Below, in pieces: positions 57,207 through 64,000 of a stretch of DNA of 64,000 nucleotides (position 1 is the stretch's first letter; each line of letters starts with the position of its first letter). Origin of the DNA: Beijerinckiaceae bacterium. GTDB taxonomy: Bacteria > Pseudomonadota > Alphaproteobacteria > Rhizobiales > Beijerinckiaceae. The notes under the pieces are model-generated. The model was not told where the DNA came from and made no database searches. It saw nothing but the letters and a program-made list of their open reading frames with translations. The DNA is taken from NCBI GenBank assembly GCA_947454485.1, contig CANGJJ010000007.1, positions 1 to 64,000 of the forward strand. Direction: 5' to 3'. Both the position numbers and the translations under genes were made by a program.

Positions 57207-57509
57207 CTATTCCCCCCGCATCTTCCCCGGCAGCTCCTCGAGCTTGGCATTCAGCCGCTCAAGGTTCTCATTGATGGAGATGAAGGTCGAGATGATGCCC
57301 ATGAGCAGGACATAGCCAACCCAGCAAAGGAACACGATGAAGAGGATGTAGCGGTCATCGAAGCCAAAACCAAAGGCGTGGCCAATCGACGAGAGGCTGC
57401 GCTTGTCCTCGCTGAAAGCCGCCAGCGTGACCAGTCCCAGCCCGATGATGACGACCAGATGGACGAGGGACAGGATGCCGGCAAAAATTTGGGCGATAAA
57501 TCGGTTCAT
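57207..57509 (-). CDS. Small two-helix membrane protein upstream of aspS
   Basis: A 100-residue protein with two membrane helices (about residues 5-30 and 50-72) separated by [20 protein letters not shown], and a C-terminal [20 protein letters not shown] coiled coil. Conserved hypothetical proteins of this shape occur near aspS in Rhizobiales. GAGG about 8 bases before the ATG at 57509 supports the start over one 35 codons upstream. No function is known. Confidence 0.7.
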   Translation of the reverse strand: MNRFIAQIFAGILSLVHLVVIIGLGLVTLAAFSEDKRSLSSIGHAFGFGFDDRYILFIVFLCWVGYVLLMGIISTFISINENLERLNAKLEELPGKMRGE

Positions 57510-57602
57510 GTCTGGTCCCTCGGGCGCAAGATGACCTGTCGTTACAACAAACCAGAGGGGTGAGGAAGGCGGCGTAGCTGTCATAGGCCAAAGCCTGAGC
57601 CG

Positions 57603-57623
57603 CCCTTCTCCCATTGGGGGAAG
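57603..57623. repeat. Single copy of the CTTCTCCCAnTGGGAGAAG-type palindrome
   Basis: An isolated palindrome CCTTCTCCCATTGGGGGAAGG, the core shared by the larger units to the right. A further degenerate copy (GCCCAGTGGGGGAAGG) is near 57178, upstream of the aspS start. Confidence 0.7.
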
Positions 57624-57664
57624 GGTGATGCAGGTTTGCTAAATCTGAAAAGAGAGGGCACCCG

Positions 57665-57817
57665 CTCCTCCCAGTGGGAGGAGCTGTCGGCGGATGCCGA
57701 CTGAGGCGGGGATCGGGTCTTTCAGAATGAGGCTCACAATGGGGGAGCCACTCTTGGCTATCACCCGATCCCCTCATCCGCCCGCGCTGCGGGCACCTTC
57801 TCCCACTGGGAGAAGGG
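57665..57817. repeat. Palindromic repeat unit 1 (inverted pair)
   Basis: A left arm (57665-57717) and a right arm (57763-57817) are inverted copies of one element of about 54 bases, separated by 45 bases. The element reads from CCCGATCCCCTCA through a GC-rich hairpin CCGCGCTGCGGG to the palindrome CTTCTCCCACTGGGAGAAG. Transcripts from either strand would fold into a long hairpin. It is REP/BIME-like in organisation. Confidence 0.85.
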
Positions 57818-57856
57818 TTCGATGGGGGGCTGCCATCAACAAAGAAGAGGCACTCG

Positions 57857-58030
57857 CTTCTCCCAATGGGAGAAGCTGTCAGCGGATGCTGACTGATGAG
57901 GGGATCGACGCTTTCAGGACAGAGAACCCCACCTTCCCCTCGAGTGGGAAGATGGGTGGTGCCTCTCTCGACACAAACCCGATCCCCTCATCCGCCCGCG
58001 CTGCGGGCACCTTCTCCCATTGGGAGAAGG
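57857..58030. repeat. Palindromic repeat unit 2 (inverted pair)
   Basis: Left arm 57857-57907 and right arm 57977-58030 repeat unit 1 with a 69-base spacer. The right arms of the two units match at 53 of 54 bases, the one change being in the centre of the terminal palindrome. The left arms differ more from each other (CTGTCGGCGGATGCCGACTG against CTGTCAGCGGATGCTGACTG), with changes that keep pairing. Confidence 0.85.
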
Positions 58031-58049
58031 ATTACCCAGCACCCTGCCC

Positions 58050-58628
58050 CTACAGACCCACCTTGGCGATCACCCAATCCAGAATATTCCAGCCCGAGGC
58101 CTGCGTGGTCTCCTTTTGAGGGATCGGGGTTTCCGGGCGCTGCTTTTTGGGCGCGGGGCTCTGGTCCTTCCATGCCACGCGCTCGTCGCAGGCGCGCACG
58201 CCCAGCAAGATCAGATCGCGCCCTGTGAGGATGCGATAATCGCGCGTCAGCTCGCCGAGCCGCGCTTTTACGGGCACCGGATAGCTCTCAAACAAGAGGC
58301 GCGTCACGCCCTCATGGCGCTCGCGGGTGATCGCATCATAGGCGGCGTGAAATTTCACCACGCTGGTGGGATAGACGCAGACCCCCGGCAGGCTGAGGGC
58401 CAGAGTGCAGGCCGAGCGACATTCATGCAGGCGCACCTCGCGCCCCTCAATACGGTAGCGCTCCGTTTGGGCCTGATAATCAGCAACAAAGCCGCCGACA
58501 TCTTTCTGGACGATGACGGGGGCGGGAAAAGGTGGCGGCTCGAGATAGGACATGGGATCAGACGAAAGGCTGAGGGACTGGCTTTGCGCCGCCTTGTGCC
58601 GAGCCCAGATGGCCTCAGTGGGGCGCAA
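58050..58628 (-). CDS. Conserved hypothetical periplasmic-type protein (COG3904-like)
   Basis: A 192-residue protein with [20 protein letters not shown] near residue 65, followed by KFHAAYD, a pattern I associate with ClpP-fold-like predicted periplasmic proteins of Rhizobiales (COG3904). The C-terminal third is Pro/Lys-rich. The Cys pair and the Ser-Ala-Cys segment may be structural or catalytic. The start is uncertain: a TTG at 58628 or an ATG at 58553. It is divergent from rnd. Confidence 0.6.
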   Translation of the reverse strand: MRPTEAIWARHKAAQSQSLSLSSDPMSYLEPPPFPAPVIVQKDVGGFVADYQAQTERYRIEGREVRLHECRSACTLALSLPGVCVYPTSVVKFHAAYDAITRERHEGVTRLLFESYPVPVKARLGELTRDYRILTGRDLILLGVRACDERVAWKDQSPAPKKQRPETPIPQKETTQASGWNILDWVIAKVGL

Positions 58629-58703
58629 CTGTGGAGCAAAACGACGATTTTCCGCCCCAATCCTGCCTCGCCCTCCCAGAGCGATTCATGTATAGAGGCC
58701 TTA

Positions 58704-59885
58704 ATGAGCCTGATTACATCCTCCAGCGACCTTGCCTTGGTCTGCGCCCGCCTCGCCCGTCACGACTTCGTCACGGTGGATACCGAGTTTCTGCGCGAGA
58801 CAACTTTCTGGCCGAAGGTCTGTGTCATTCAGCTCGCCTCCGATGACGAGGCGGTGGCTATCGACACGCTTGCTGAGGGGCTCGATATGGCACCCTTCTT
58901 CGACCTCATGGCGAATGAGCGCGTGGTGAAAGTGTTCCACGCCGCGCGCCAGGATGTCGAAATCATGTGGCATCTTGCCAAGATGGTGCCCGCGCCTTTG
59001 TTCGACACGCAGGTCGCCGCCATGGTCTGCGGCTTTGGCGATCAAGTGAGCTATGGCGAACTGGTTCAGTCCATCTGCAAAATCTCGCTCGACAAATCTT
59101 CGCGCTTCACCGACTGGTCGCGTCGGCCTTTGTCGGATGCACAGATCACTTATGCGCTCGCCGATGTGACGCATCTGCGCGATGTCTATCGCTCGCTCGT
59201 CGCGCGTCTGGAAAAATCTGGCCGCACCAGTTGGCTGGCTGATGAGATGAAGACGCTGACCTCAGCGTCCACTTATGAGCAGCATCCTGAAAATGCGTGG
59301 GAGCGTTTGCGCAATCGTGCGCGTAAGCCCCGCGATCTGGCTGTGCTGATGGAAGTCTCGGCTTGGCGCGAACGCGAAGCGCAAAGCCGCGATGTGCCGC
59401 GCTCGCGTGTGCTCAAAGACGATATTATGGTTGAGGTGGCGCTTGCTGCGCCGCGCACGCCTGAAGCTTTGGCACAATTGCGCTCCTTCCCGCGTGGCAT
59501 GGAGCGCTCGCGCTCAGGCGCTGATATTCTGGCCGCCATTGAGCGCGGTGTTGAGCGCGACCCCAAGACCCTGCCCCGCATCGACCGCGAGCGTCGCAAC
59601 AATAGCGGTGGTGCGACGGTTGAACTCTTGAAAGTCTTGCTGCGTCAGGTGGCCGAGCGCCACGGCGTTGCCGCCAAGATGATCGCCACTGTTGATGATC
59701 TGGAAGCAATCGCCGTCGATGACAAAGCCAAAGTCAGCGCGATGACAGGTTGGCGGCGTGAGCTGTTCGGTCACAAGGCGCTGGAGCTGAAACACGGCCG
59801 CCTTGCCCTCACTGTGGAAGAGGGAAAAGTCGTCACGCTCGAATGGCAGGATGCGCCCGACGCCTCTGCCAATGCGGCTGAGTGA
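58704..59885 (+). CDS. rnd: Ribonuclease D
   Basis: A 393-residue 3'-5' exonuclease with the DEDDy motifs [22 protein letters not shown] and YALADVTHL, followed by an HRDC domain (residues about 215-300). It trims tRNA and other stable RNA 3' ends. The ATG at 58704 begins [14 protein letters not shown]; an open frame of 228 codons upstream runs into the palindromic repeats and is rejected. It converges with ppx without a gap. Confidence 0.94.
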   Translation: MSLITSSSDLALVCARLARHDFVTVDTEFLRETTFWPKVCVIQLASDDEAVAIDTLAEGLDMAPFFDLMANERVVKVFHAARQDVEIMWHLAKMVPAPLFDTQVAAMVCGFGDQVSYGELVQSICKISLDKSSRFTDWSRRPLSDAQITYALADVTHLRDVYRSLVARLEKSGRTSWLADEMKTLTSASTYEQHPENAWERLRNRARKPRDLAVLMEVSAWREREAQSRDVPRSRVLKDDIMVEVALAAPRTPEALAQLRSFPRGMERSRSGADILAAIERGVERDPKTLPRIDRERRNNSGGATVELLKVLLRQVAERHGVAAKMIATVDDLEAIAVDDKAKVSAMTGWRRELFGHKALELKHGRLALTVEEGKVVTLEWQDAPDASANAAE

Positions 59886-61415
59886 TCAAGCGCTGATCTT
59901 GATCTGAGGCTCGCGCCCGATCAATTTGGCCATCTGCTTCAACCTGCCATGCAGACGTTCATTGACGAGCGGGGCGAGATCAGTCGGCACCGTCAAAACA
60001 ATCTTGTCTTTTGAACAGACCATCGGGCAGCGCGGCAAGACGCCGGGCATGGCGGCTGAGAGAATATAGCCGACCCGCATGGCAGCTCCCAGAATATGCG
60101 CGCGGTCCAGCATGCGCACATTGGCGAGCGTGCGAATGGTGGGGCTGACATCAGCATCAGGCCCCATGTGCCGATAAGAGGTCGTCAGCGCCAGGAAGGC
60201 GCGGCCGGGATGGTCAATGCCCACAAAGGCCGCATTGGCGATGATGTTCAGCGATTGCTCGCCGCGATAATCAGGATGCGCGCGCCAGCCAATGTCTGCC
60301 AGCAAACAGGCCGCATGACGCAATCGCTTGTCATCGGCGCTTTCTTCAAGCTGCGTCGAGCGCATGAAGCGATCCGTCCAGCTGCACAGATCTTCACCAT
60401 GTTCAGGCGCGCGCGAGCGCAGCACATTGAGGTCGCGGGCTGAGGCAATCAGCGGATCAAGCTTGCGCTGCGCCGCATCGAGACGCTCATAGATCAAGCC
60501 TTCGCGCACACCCAAAGCCGAGATCACAACATCTTTCGGTTTCGCGCGGCGCAAGATCTCATCGAGCACCGCCGCGCCATAGGCCAGCAAGGGACGACGT
60601 GCAGTCGAGACGCTTTCAATGGCGATGAGCGCATCCACGCTCACGCGCTCGACGAGCGAGGCAAAGTCAGCTGCATCACGCGCGGCAATGCGATAGCCAT
60701 GCATGACATTGAGCGGATAATTGCGCTGGCGCATATGCAAACGCGCCAAAGCGCGCCATGTGCCACCGACCGCATAGAAGGTGCGGCCCTGCAGGCCTTC
60801 GAGTTGTTTGCAATCGGCCAAAGCCTCGCGCACGATCTTGAGCGCTTTCTTCGGGCTCTTGCCAGACACATCCATCAAAGACAGGCCGCCCAGCGGGAAG
60901 GTCTGGCCCTTACCGAGCTTGCCATTGTGAACATCGTTCAACTCGAGCGAGCCACCGCCCAAATCGCCCACCACGCCATCAGGCTGAAAGAAGCCTGAGA
61001 CAACGCCGAGTGCGGAGAGTTCGGCTTCCCGCTTGCCGGACAAAAGCTCGATGGGTGCGCCGATGGCAGATTCTGCTTCAGCCAGGAATTGTTTGCCATT
61101 GGTGGCATCGCGCGCGGCAGCTGTCGCCAGCACATGCACATCACCAATTTCCATGATGTTGCACAAAACACGAAAACGCTTCAGCGCCCCCAGCGCTTTT
61201 TCAACACCGTCATCAGGCAAGCGACCCGTGACGGCAACGCCGCGACCAAGACCGCAGAGCAATTTGTCATTGAAGATCGGGCTTGGAACACGCGAAAGGC
61301 CTTCATAGGCCACCAGACGCACCGAGTTGGAGCCGATATCGACAATGGCGACCGGCTTGCCGAGCGCAAGGCGACCCGGTGCATCGAGTTTGGCGAGACT
61401 TTTGGTCGATGTCAT
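59886..61415 (-). CDS. ppx: Exopolyphosphatase Ppx/GppA family
   Basis: A 509-residue enzyme of the ASKHA fold with phosphate-binding loops IVDIGSNSVRLVAYEG and VVGDLGGGSLELND near residue 150, and an HD-like C-terminal part (RHAACLLADIGWRAH). It releases phosphate from polyphosphate chains or from pppGpp. The gene lies 4 bases after ppk, a common pair that makes and degrades polyphosphate. Confidence 0.93.
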   Translation of the reverse strand: MTSTKSLAKLDAPGRLALGKPVAIVDIGSNSVRLVAYEGLSRVPSPIFNDKLLCGLGRGVAVTGRLPDDGVEKALGALKRFRVLCNIMEIGDVHVLATAAARDATNGKQFLAEAESAIGAPIELLSGKREAELSALGVVSGFFQPDGVVGDLGGGSLELNDVHNGKLGKGQTFPLGGLSLMDVSGKSPKKALKIVREALADCKQLEGLQGRTFYAVGGTWRALARLHMRQRNYPLNVMHGYRIAARDAADFASLVERVSVDALIAIESVSTARRPLLAYGAAVLDEILRRAKPKDVVISALGVREGLIYERLDAAQRKLDPLIASARDLNVLRSRAPEHGEDLCSWTDRFMRSTQLEESADDKRLRHAACLLADIGWRAHPDYRGEQSLNIIANAAFVGIDHPGRAFLALTTSYRHMGPDADVSPTIRTLANVRMLDRAHILGAAMRVGYILSAAMPGVLPRCPMVCSKDKIVLTVPTDLAPLVNERLHGRLKQMAKLIGREPQIKISA

Positions 61416-61419
61416 CAGG

Positions 61420-63624
61420 TCACCGCGTCAGAAGGCGCTTGAGCAGCGTCTTGGGGCTCGAGTCTTTCAGCGATTTACCGCGTCCAGACAGGCTGGGATT
61501 GGTCATGAAATATTTATGTGCGTTGAACACTTCTGCACCTTCGGGCACCAGAATGCGCTCACTGCTGCCATCGGGCAGGACACGGTAGCTCTGCTGGTTG
61601 TCCATGAGATTGGCAACCAGAATCTGGTCCAGCACCTGTTCATGCACAGTTGGATTGACGATGGGCACCAGAACCTCAACGCGGCGGTCGAGATTGCGCT
61701 GCATCAGATCGGCTGACGAAATATAGACATGCGCCTTGGGATGCGGCAGGCCATGCCCACCGCCAAAAGCATAGACGCGCGCATGTTCCAAAAAGCGCCC
61801 AACGATAGATTTGACGCGGATATTCTCTGACAGTCCCGCCACGCCGGGACGCAAACAGCAAATGCCGCGCACGACAAAATCAACCTGCACACCCGCCTGA
61901 CTTGCACGATAGAGCGCATCAATGATCTCAGGATCAACGAGAGCATTGCACTTGCCCCAAATGGCCGCAGGTTTGCCCGCGCGCGCAAAGGCAATCTCGT
62001 CGTCGATATGTTGCAGCAATCGCTTCTTGAGCGAGATCGGCGAGACCGACAAATGTTCAAGCCCCGCAGGCTCAGCATAGCCGGTGATATAATTGAAGAT
62101 GCGCGCCACATCGCGGCCGATAGAGGCATCGGCCGTGAAATAGGAAATGTCGGTATAGATGCGCGCGGTGACGGGATGGTAATTGCCTGTGCCCAGATGG
62201 CAGTAAGTGGCAAGCATCCCACCTTCACGGCGCACGACCATGGAGAGCTTGGCATGGGTCTTCAGCTCAATGAAGCCAAAGACGACCTGCGCGCCTGCGC
62301 GCTCCAAATCGCGCGCCCATCGAATATTGGCCTCTTCATCAAAGCGCGCTTTGAGCTCGATGAGGGCGGTGACGGATTTGCCAGCCTCGGCCGCTTCAAT
62401 CAAAGCGCGCACGATAGGGCTGTCATTGGAGGTGCGATAGAGCGTCTGTTTGATCGCCACGACATTGGGATCGCGAGCGGCCTGCGTCAAAAACTGCACG
62501 ACCACATCAAAAGACTCGTAAGGGTGATGCACCACGAGGTCTTTTTGTTTGATCGCGGCAAAGCAATCCCCGCCATTATCGCGCACACGTTCAGGAAAGC
62601 GCGGATTGAAGGGTGGGAATTTCAGATCAGGCCGATCAACGGCGACAATCTCTGACAGATCATTGAGCGCCAACATGCCATCGTGAACGAAGATCTCTTC
62701 GGGCAGAACATCGAGTTCACGCGCGACAAAATCCTGCAGATCTTGCGGCATGGAGGCTTCAAGCTCTAGCCGGATGACAATGCCACGGCGACGACGCTTG
62801 AGCGCTGTCTCAAACAGAAGAACGAGATCTTCCGCTTCTTCTTCAATTTCGATCTCGCTGTCGCGCACGACACGAAACACGCCCTGCCCTTTCACCGCAT
62901 AGCCGGGGAAGAGCCGCGTTGACTGCATCGTGATCAAAGTTTCAAGCGCGATGAAGCGCGTCTTGCCGGGGGCCAGAACATCGGGCAGCTGCACGAAACG
63001 TTCGATCTTGGCAGGCAAACGCACCAAAGCATTCAAGCGCCGACCATCGGACTGGCGCACCAGTTCCAGCGCGACACTGAAGCCGAAATTGGGAATGAAG
63101 GGGAACGGATGAGCCGGATCAATGGCGATGGGGGTGAGAACGGGAAAGACATGCAGCAGAAAATGATCAATCAGCCAGTCATGTTCGGCTTTGCTCAAAT
63201 CCGCAACGTCGAGCAATTCAATCGCCTCTTTACCAAGCTCCTGCCGCAAAGTGTGCCAGCGGGTCTGCTGCTCGGAGGTGAGCTTGGACACACGCTGGCG
63301 AATACGCGCCAGTTGCTCGGTCGGGCTCAGACCATCTTCTGACGGCGTCATCACCCCCGCGCGCACCTGACGGCGCAGGCCCGCCACGCGCACCATGAAG
63401 AACTCATCAAGATTGCTCGCCGAGATCGACAAAAAGCGCAATTGCTCGAGCAAGGGATGATTGGGGTTGGAGGCCTCATGCATCACGCGGCGATTGAACT
63501 CCAGCCAGGACAGCTCACGATTGATGAAGCGCTCTGGCTGATGGGCCATCGACAGGCCAGCCTCAGCCGCGCTGCTTAAGGCAGGCGCTGCATTCAGGGC
63601 GGTCTCTGGCATGGGATGGTTCAA
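61420..63624 (-). CDS. ppk1: Polyphosphate kinase
   Basis: A 734-residue polyphosphate kinase: N-terminal [20 protein letters not shown], the autophosphorylated His in [17 protein letters not shown] near residue 450, and the second active-site His in [16 protein letters not shown]. It extends polyphosphate using ATP. AAGGAGG lies 5 bases before a TTG at 63624, while the first ATG (63612) is too far, so the gene most likely starts with TTG. It is followed closely by ppx and preceded by hdaA. Confidence 0.95.
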   Translation of the reverse strand: MNHPMPETALNAAPALSSAAEAGLSMAHQPERFINRELSWLEFNRRVMHEASNPNHPLLEQLRFLSISASNLDEFFMVRVAGLRRQVRAGVMTPSEDGLSPTEQLARIRQRVSKLTSEQQTRWHTLRQELGKEAIELLDVADLSKAEHDWLIDHFLLHVFPVLTPIAIDPAHPFPFIPNFGFSVALELVRQSDGRRLNALVRLPAKIERFVQLPDVLAPGKTRFIALETLITMQSTRLFPGYAVKGQGVFRVVRDSEIEIEEEAEDLVLLFETALKRRRRGIVIRLELEASMPQDLQDFVARELDVLPEEIFVHDGMLALNDLSEIVAVDRPDLKFPPFNPRFPERVRDNGGDCFAAIKQKDLVVHHPYESFDVVVQFLTQAARDPNVVAIKQTLYRTSNDSPIVRALIEAAEAGKSVTALIELKARFDEEANIRWARDLERAGAQVVFGFIELKTHAKLSMVVRREGGMLATYCHLGTGNYHPVTARIYTDISYFTADASIGRDVARIFNYITGYAEPAGLEHLSVSPISLKKRLLQHIDDEIAFARAGKPAAIWGKCNALVDPEIIDALYRASQAGVQVDFVVRGICCLRPGVAGLSENIRVKSIVGRFLEHARVYAFGGGHGLPHPKAHVYISSADLMQRNLDRRVEVLVPIVNPTVHEQVLDQILVANLMDNQQSYRVLPDGSSERILVPEGAEVFNAHKYFMTNPSLSGRGKSLKDSSPKTLLKRLLTR

Positions 63625-63693
63625 CCGGGCCTCCTTCGCTAAATGGCAAGGCTGGAGAACATTTAGCGTTTTGATGACACTAGCATGACGGTT

Positions 63694-64000
63694 TTATGAG
63701 CCCTTTTCCAGCCCGCGCAAGACATCCCCCGCCATAGGGCGCGTGATGCGCCGCCCGACCGTCAAGGCCTCGCGGTCGAGCAGATCGACGATATGGCGCA
63801 CCGCGTCCAAAGATCGCTCGATCCGCAGCACCAAATATTCCACCACCGAGATATCAACCTCGAGCTGGCGGTCGTGAAACAGCTTCACCAGAACAGCGCG
63901 CACCAAAGCATCATCGGGCTCGCTGATCTCAACAGCGGGCGCAAGACGCAGGCGCGAGATCAGATCCGCCGTCTTGAGGCCCCAGCCATCAGGCCAGCTG
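63694..64000 (-). CDS. DnaA regulatory inactivator HdaA/Hda-like, 3' end only
   Basis: The frame is open to the window edge and gives 101 residues. DLISRLRLAPAVEISEPDDA and VRAVLVKLFHDRQLEV with VVEYLVLRIERSLDAVRHIV correspond to the AAA+ lid and C-terminal helices of DnaA-like proteins of Hda type. The position directly upstream of ppk on the same strand is the alphaproteobacterial hdaA-ppk-ppx order. Hda with the beta clamp promotes hydrolysis of DnaA-ATP. The N-terminal nucleotide-binding region is outside the window. Confidence 0.85.
   Translation of the reverse strand, partial: SWPDGWGLKTADLISRLRLAPAVEISEPDDALVRAVLVKLFHDRQLEVDISVVEYLVLRIERSLDAVRHIVDLLDREALTVGRRITRPMAGDVLRGLEKGS

Larger units (their letters stand above)
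57510..58049. other. Non-coding interval filled with palindromic repeats
   Basis: 540 bases without a convincing gene between two minus-strand genes. Apart from the start region of the small membrane protein gene it consists of related palindromic elements in two large inverted-pair units (57665-57817 and 57857-58030) and a single element at 57603. Reading frames through it are not coherent with any family. Confidence 0.75.

Noticed and set aside
57603-58030. Possible CRISPR array
   Set aside because: Repeats are few, alternate in orientation and are palindromic with unequal spacers; there is no cas gene. REP/BIME-like organisation explains them better.
58020-58703. Upstream extension of rnd in the same frame
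   Set aside because: The extension overlaps the palindromic repeats and the minus-strand gene at 58050; RNase D homology begins at the ATG at 58704.

Overview
The window is a chromosomal segment of an alphaproteobacterium, most likely a member of the Hyphomicrobiales (Rhizobiales). The main reasons are the housekeeping blocks merR-ihfA-fabH-plsX-yceD-CBP3-bamE-hppA and aspS/rnd/ppx/ppk/hdaA, a metal-ligand-type hemB, a bpt-type aminoacyl transferase, a D-tartrate dehydratase of the Bradyrhizobium type, and many solute-binding receptors for organic acids. Base composition is moderately GC rich and coding is dense on both strands. I saw no transposase, phage gene or CRISPR array. No genus can be named from the sequence alone.

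Layout. 0-3 kb: sulfide handling (rhodanese-like/sulfide:quinone oxidoreductase fusion and a TauE/SafE exporter) and mscL. 3-15.5 kb: a Bug-type receptor, then a minus-strand operon of nine genes (livK, livH, livM-livG fusion, livF, crotonase, feruloyl-CoA-synthase-type ligase, amidohydrolase, SDR, acyl-CoA dehydrogenase), with a divergent MarR regulator and a perfect palindromic operator over the promoter. The gene set matches non-lyase, beta-oxidation-like side-chain shortening of hydroxycinnamates and phenylpropanoates. 15.5-18.3 kb: D-tartrate dehydratase with a divergent LysR regulator, and a small membrane protein. 18.4-31.2 kb: a second catabolic region of fourteen genes in three transcription units around an IclR regulator. 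All three promoters carry the same motif TGTTT-N8-AAACA, each with a weaker copy 19-20 bp upstream. The enzymes are an MBL-fold hydrolase, a flavin hydroxylase, a TPP enzyme, an SDR-like protein with a degenerate active site, a cupin, an alpha/beta hydrolase, a Rieske oxygenase and an SDR, plus an SsuABC-type transporter and a Bug receptor. I do not recognise the substrate, and this is the best candidate for an undescribed pathway. 31.2-38.6 kb: tRNA-Pro(GGG) and the conserved lipid/envelope/energy block ending in a K+-independent type H+-pyrophosphatase. 38.7-51.8 kb: mixed genes (group III truncated haemoglobin, thiM-thiE, a flavin monooxygenase, orphan receptors, MFS, hemB, site-2-type protease, RDD protein, bpt, His-rich NicO exporter, PfkB kinase). 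52-64 kb: maeB, glycosyltransferase, aspS, a cluster of palindromic repeats, rnd, ppx, ppk and the 3' end of hdaA.

How the parts fit: the window combines core functions with two self-contained catabolic modules, each with its own uptake system, regulator and operator. Four receptor proteins (3016, 18423, 41981, 44716) have no membrane partners here, which suits a soil or plant-associated organism scavenging organic and aromatic acids.
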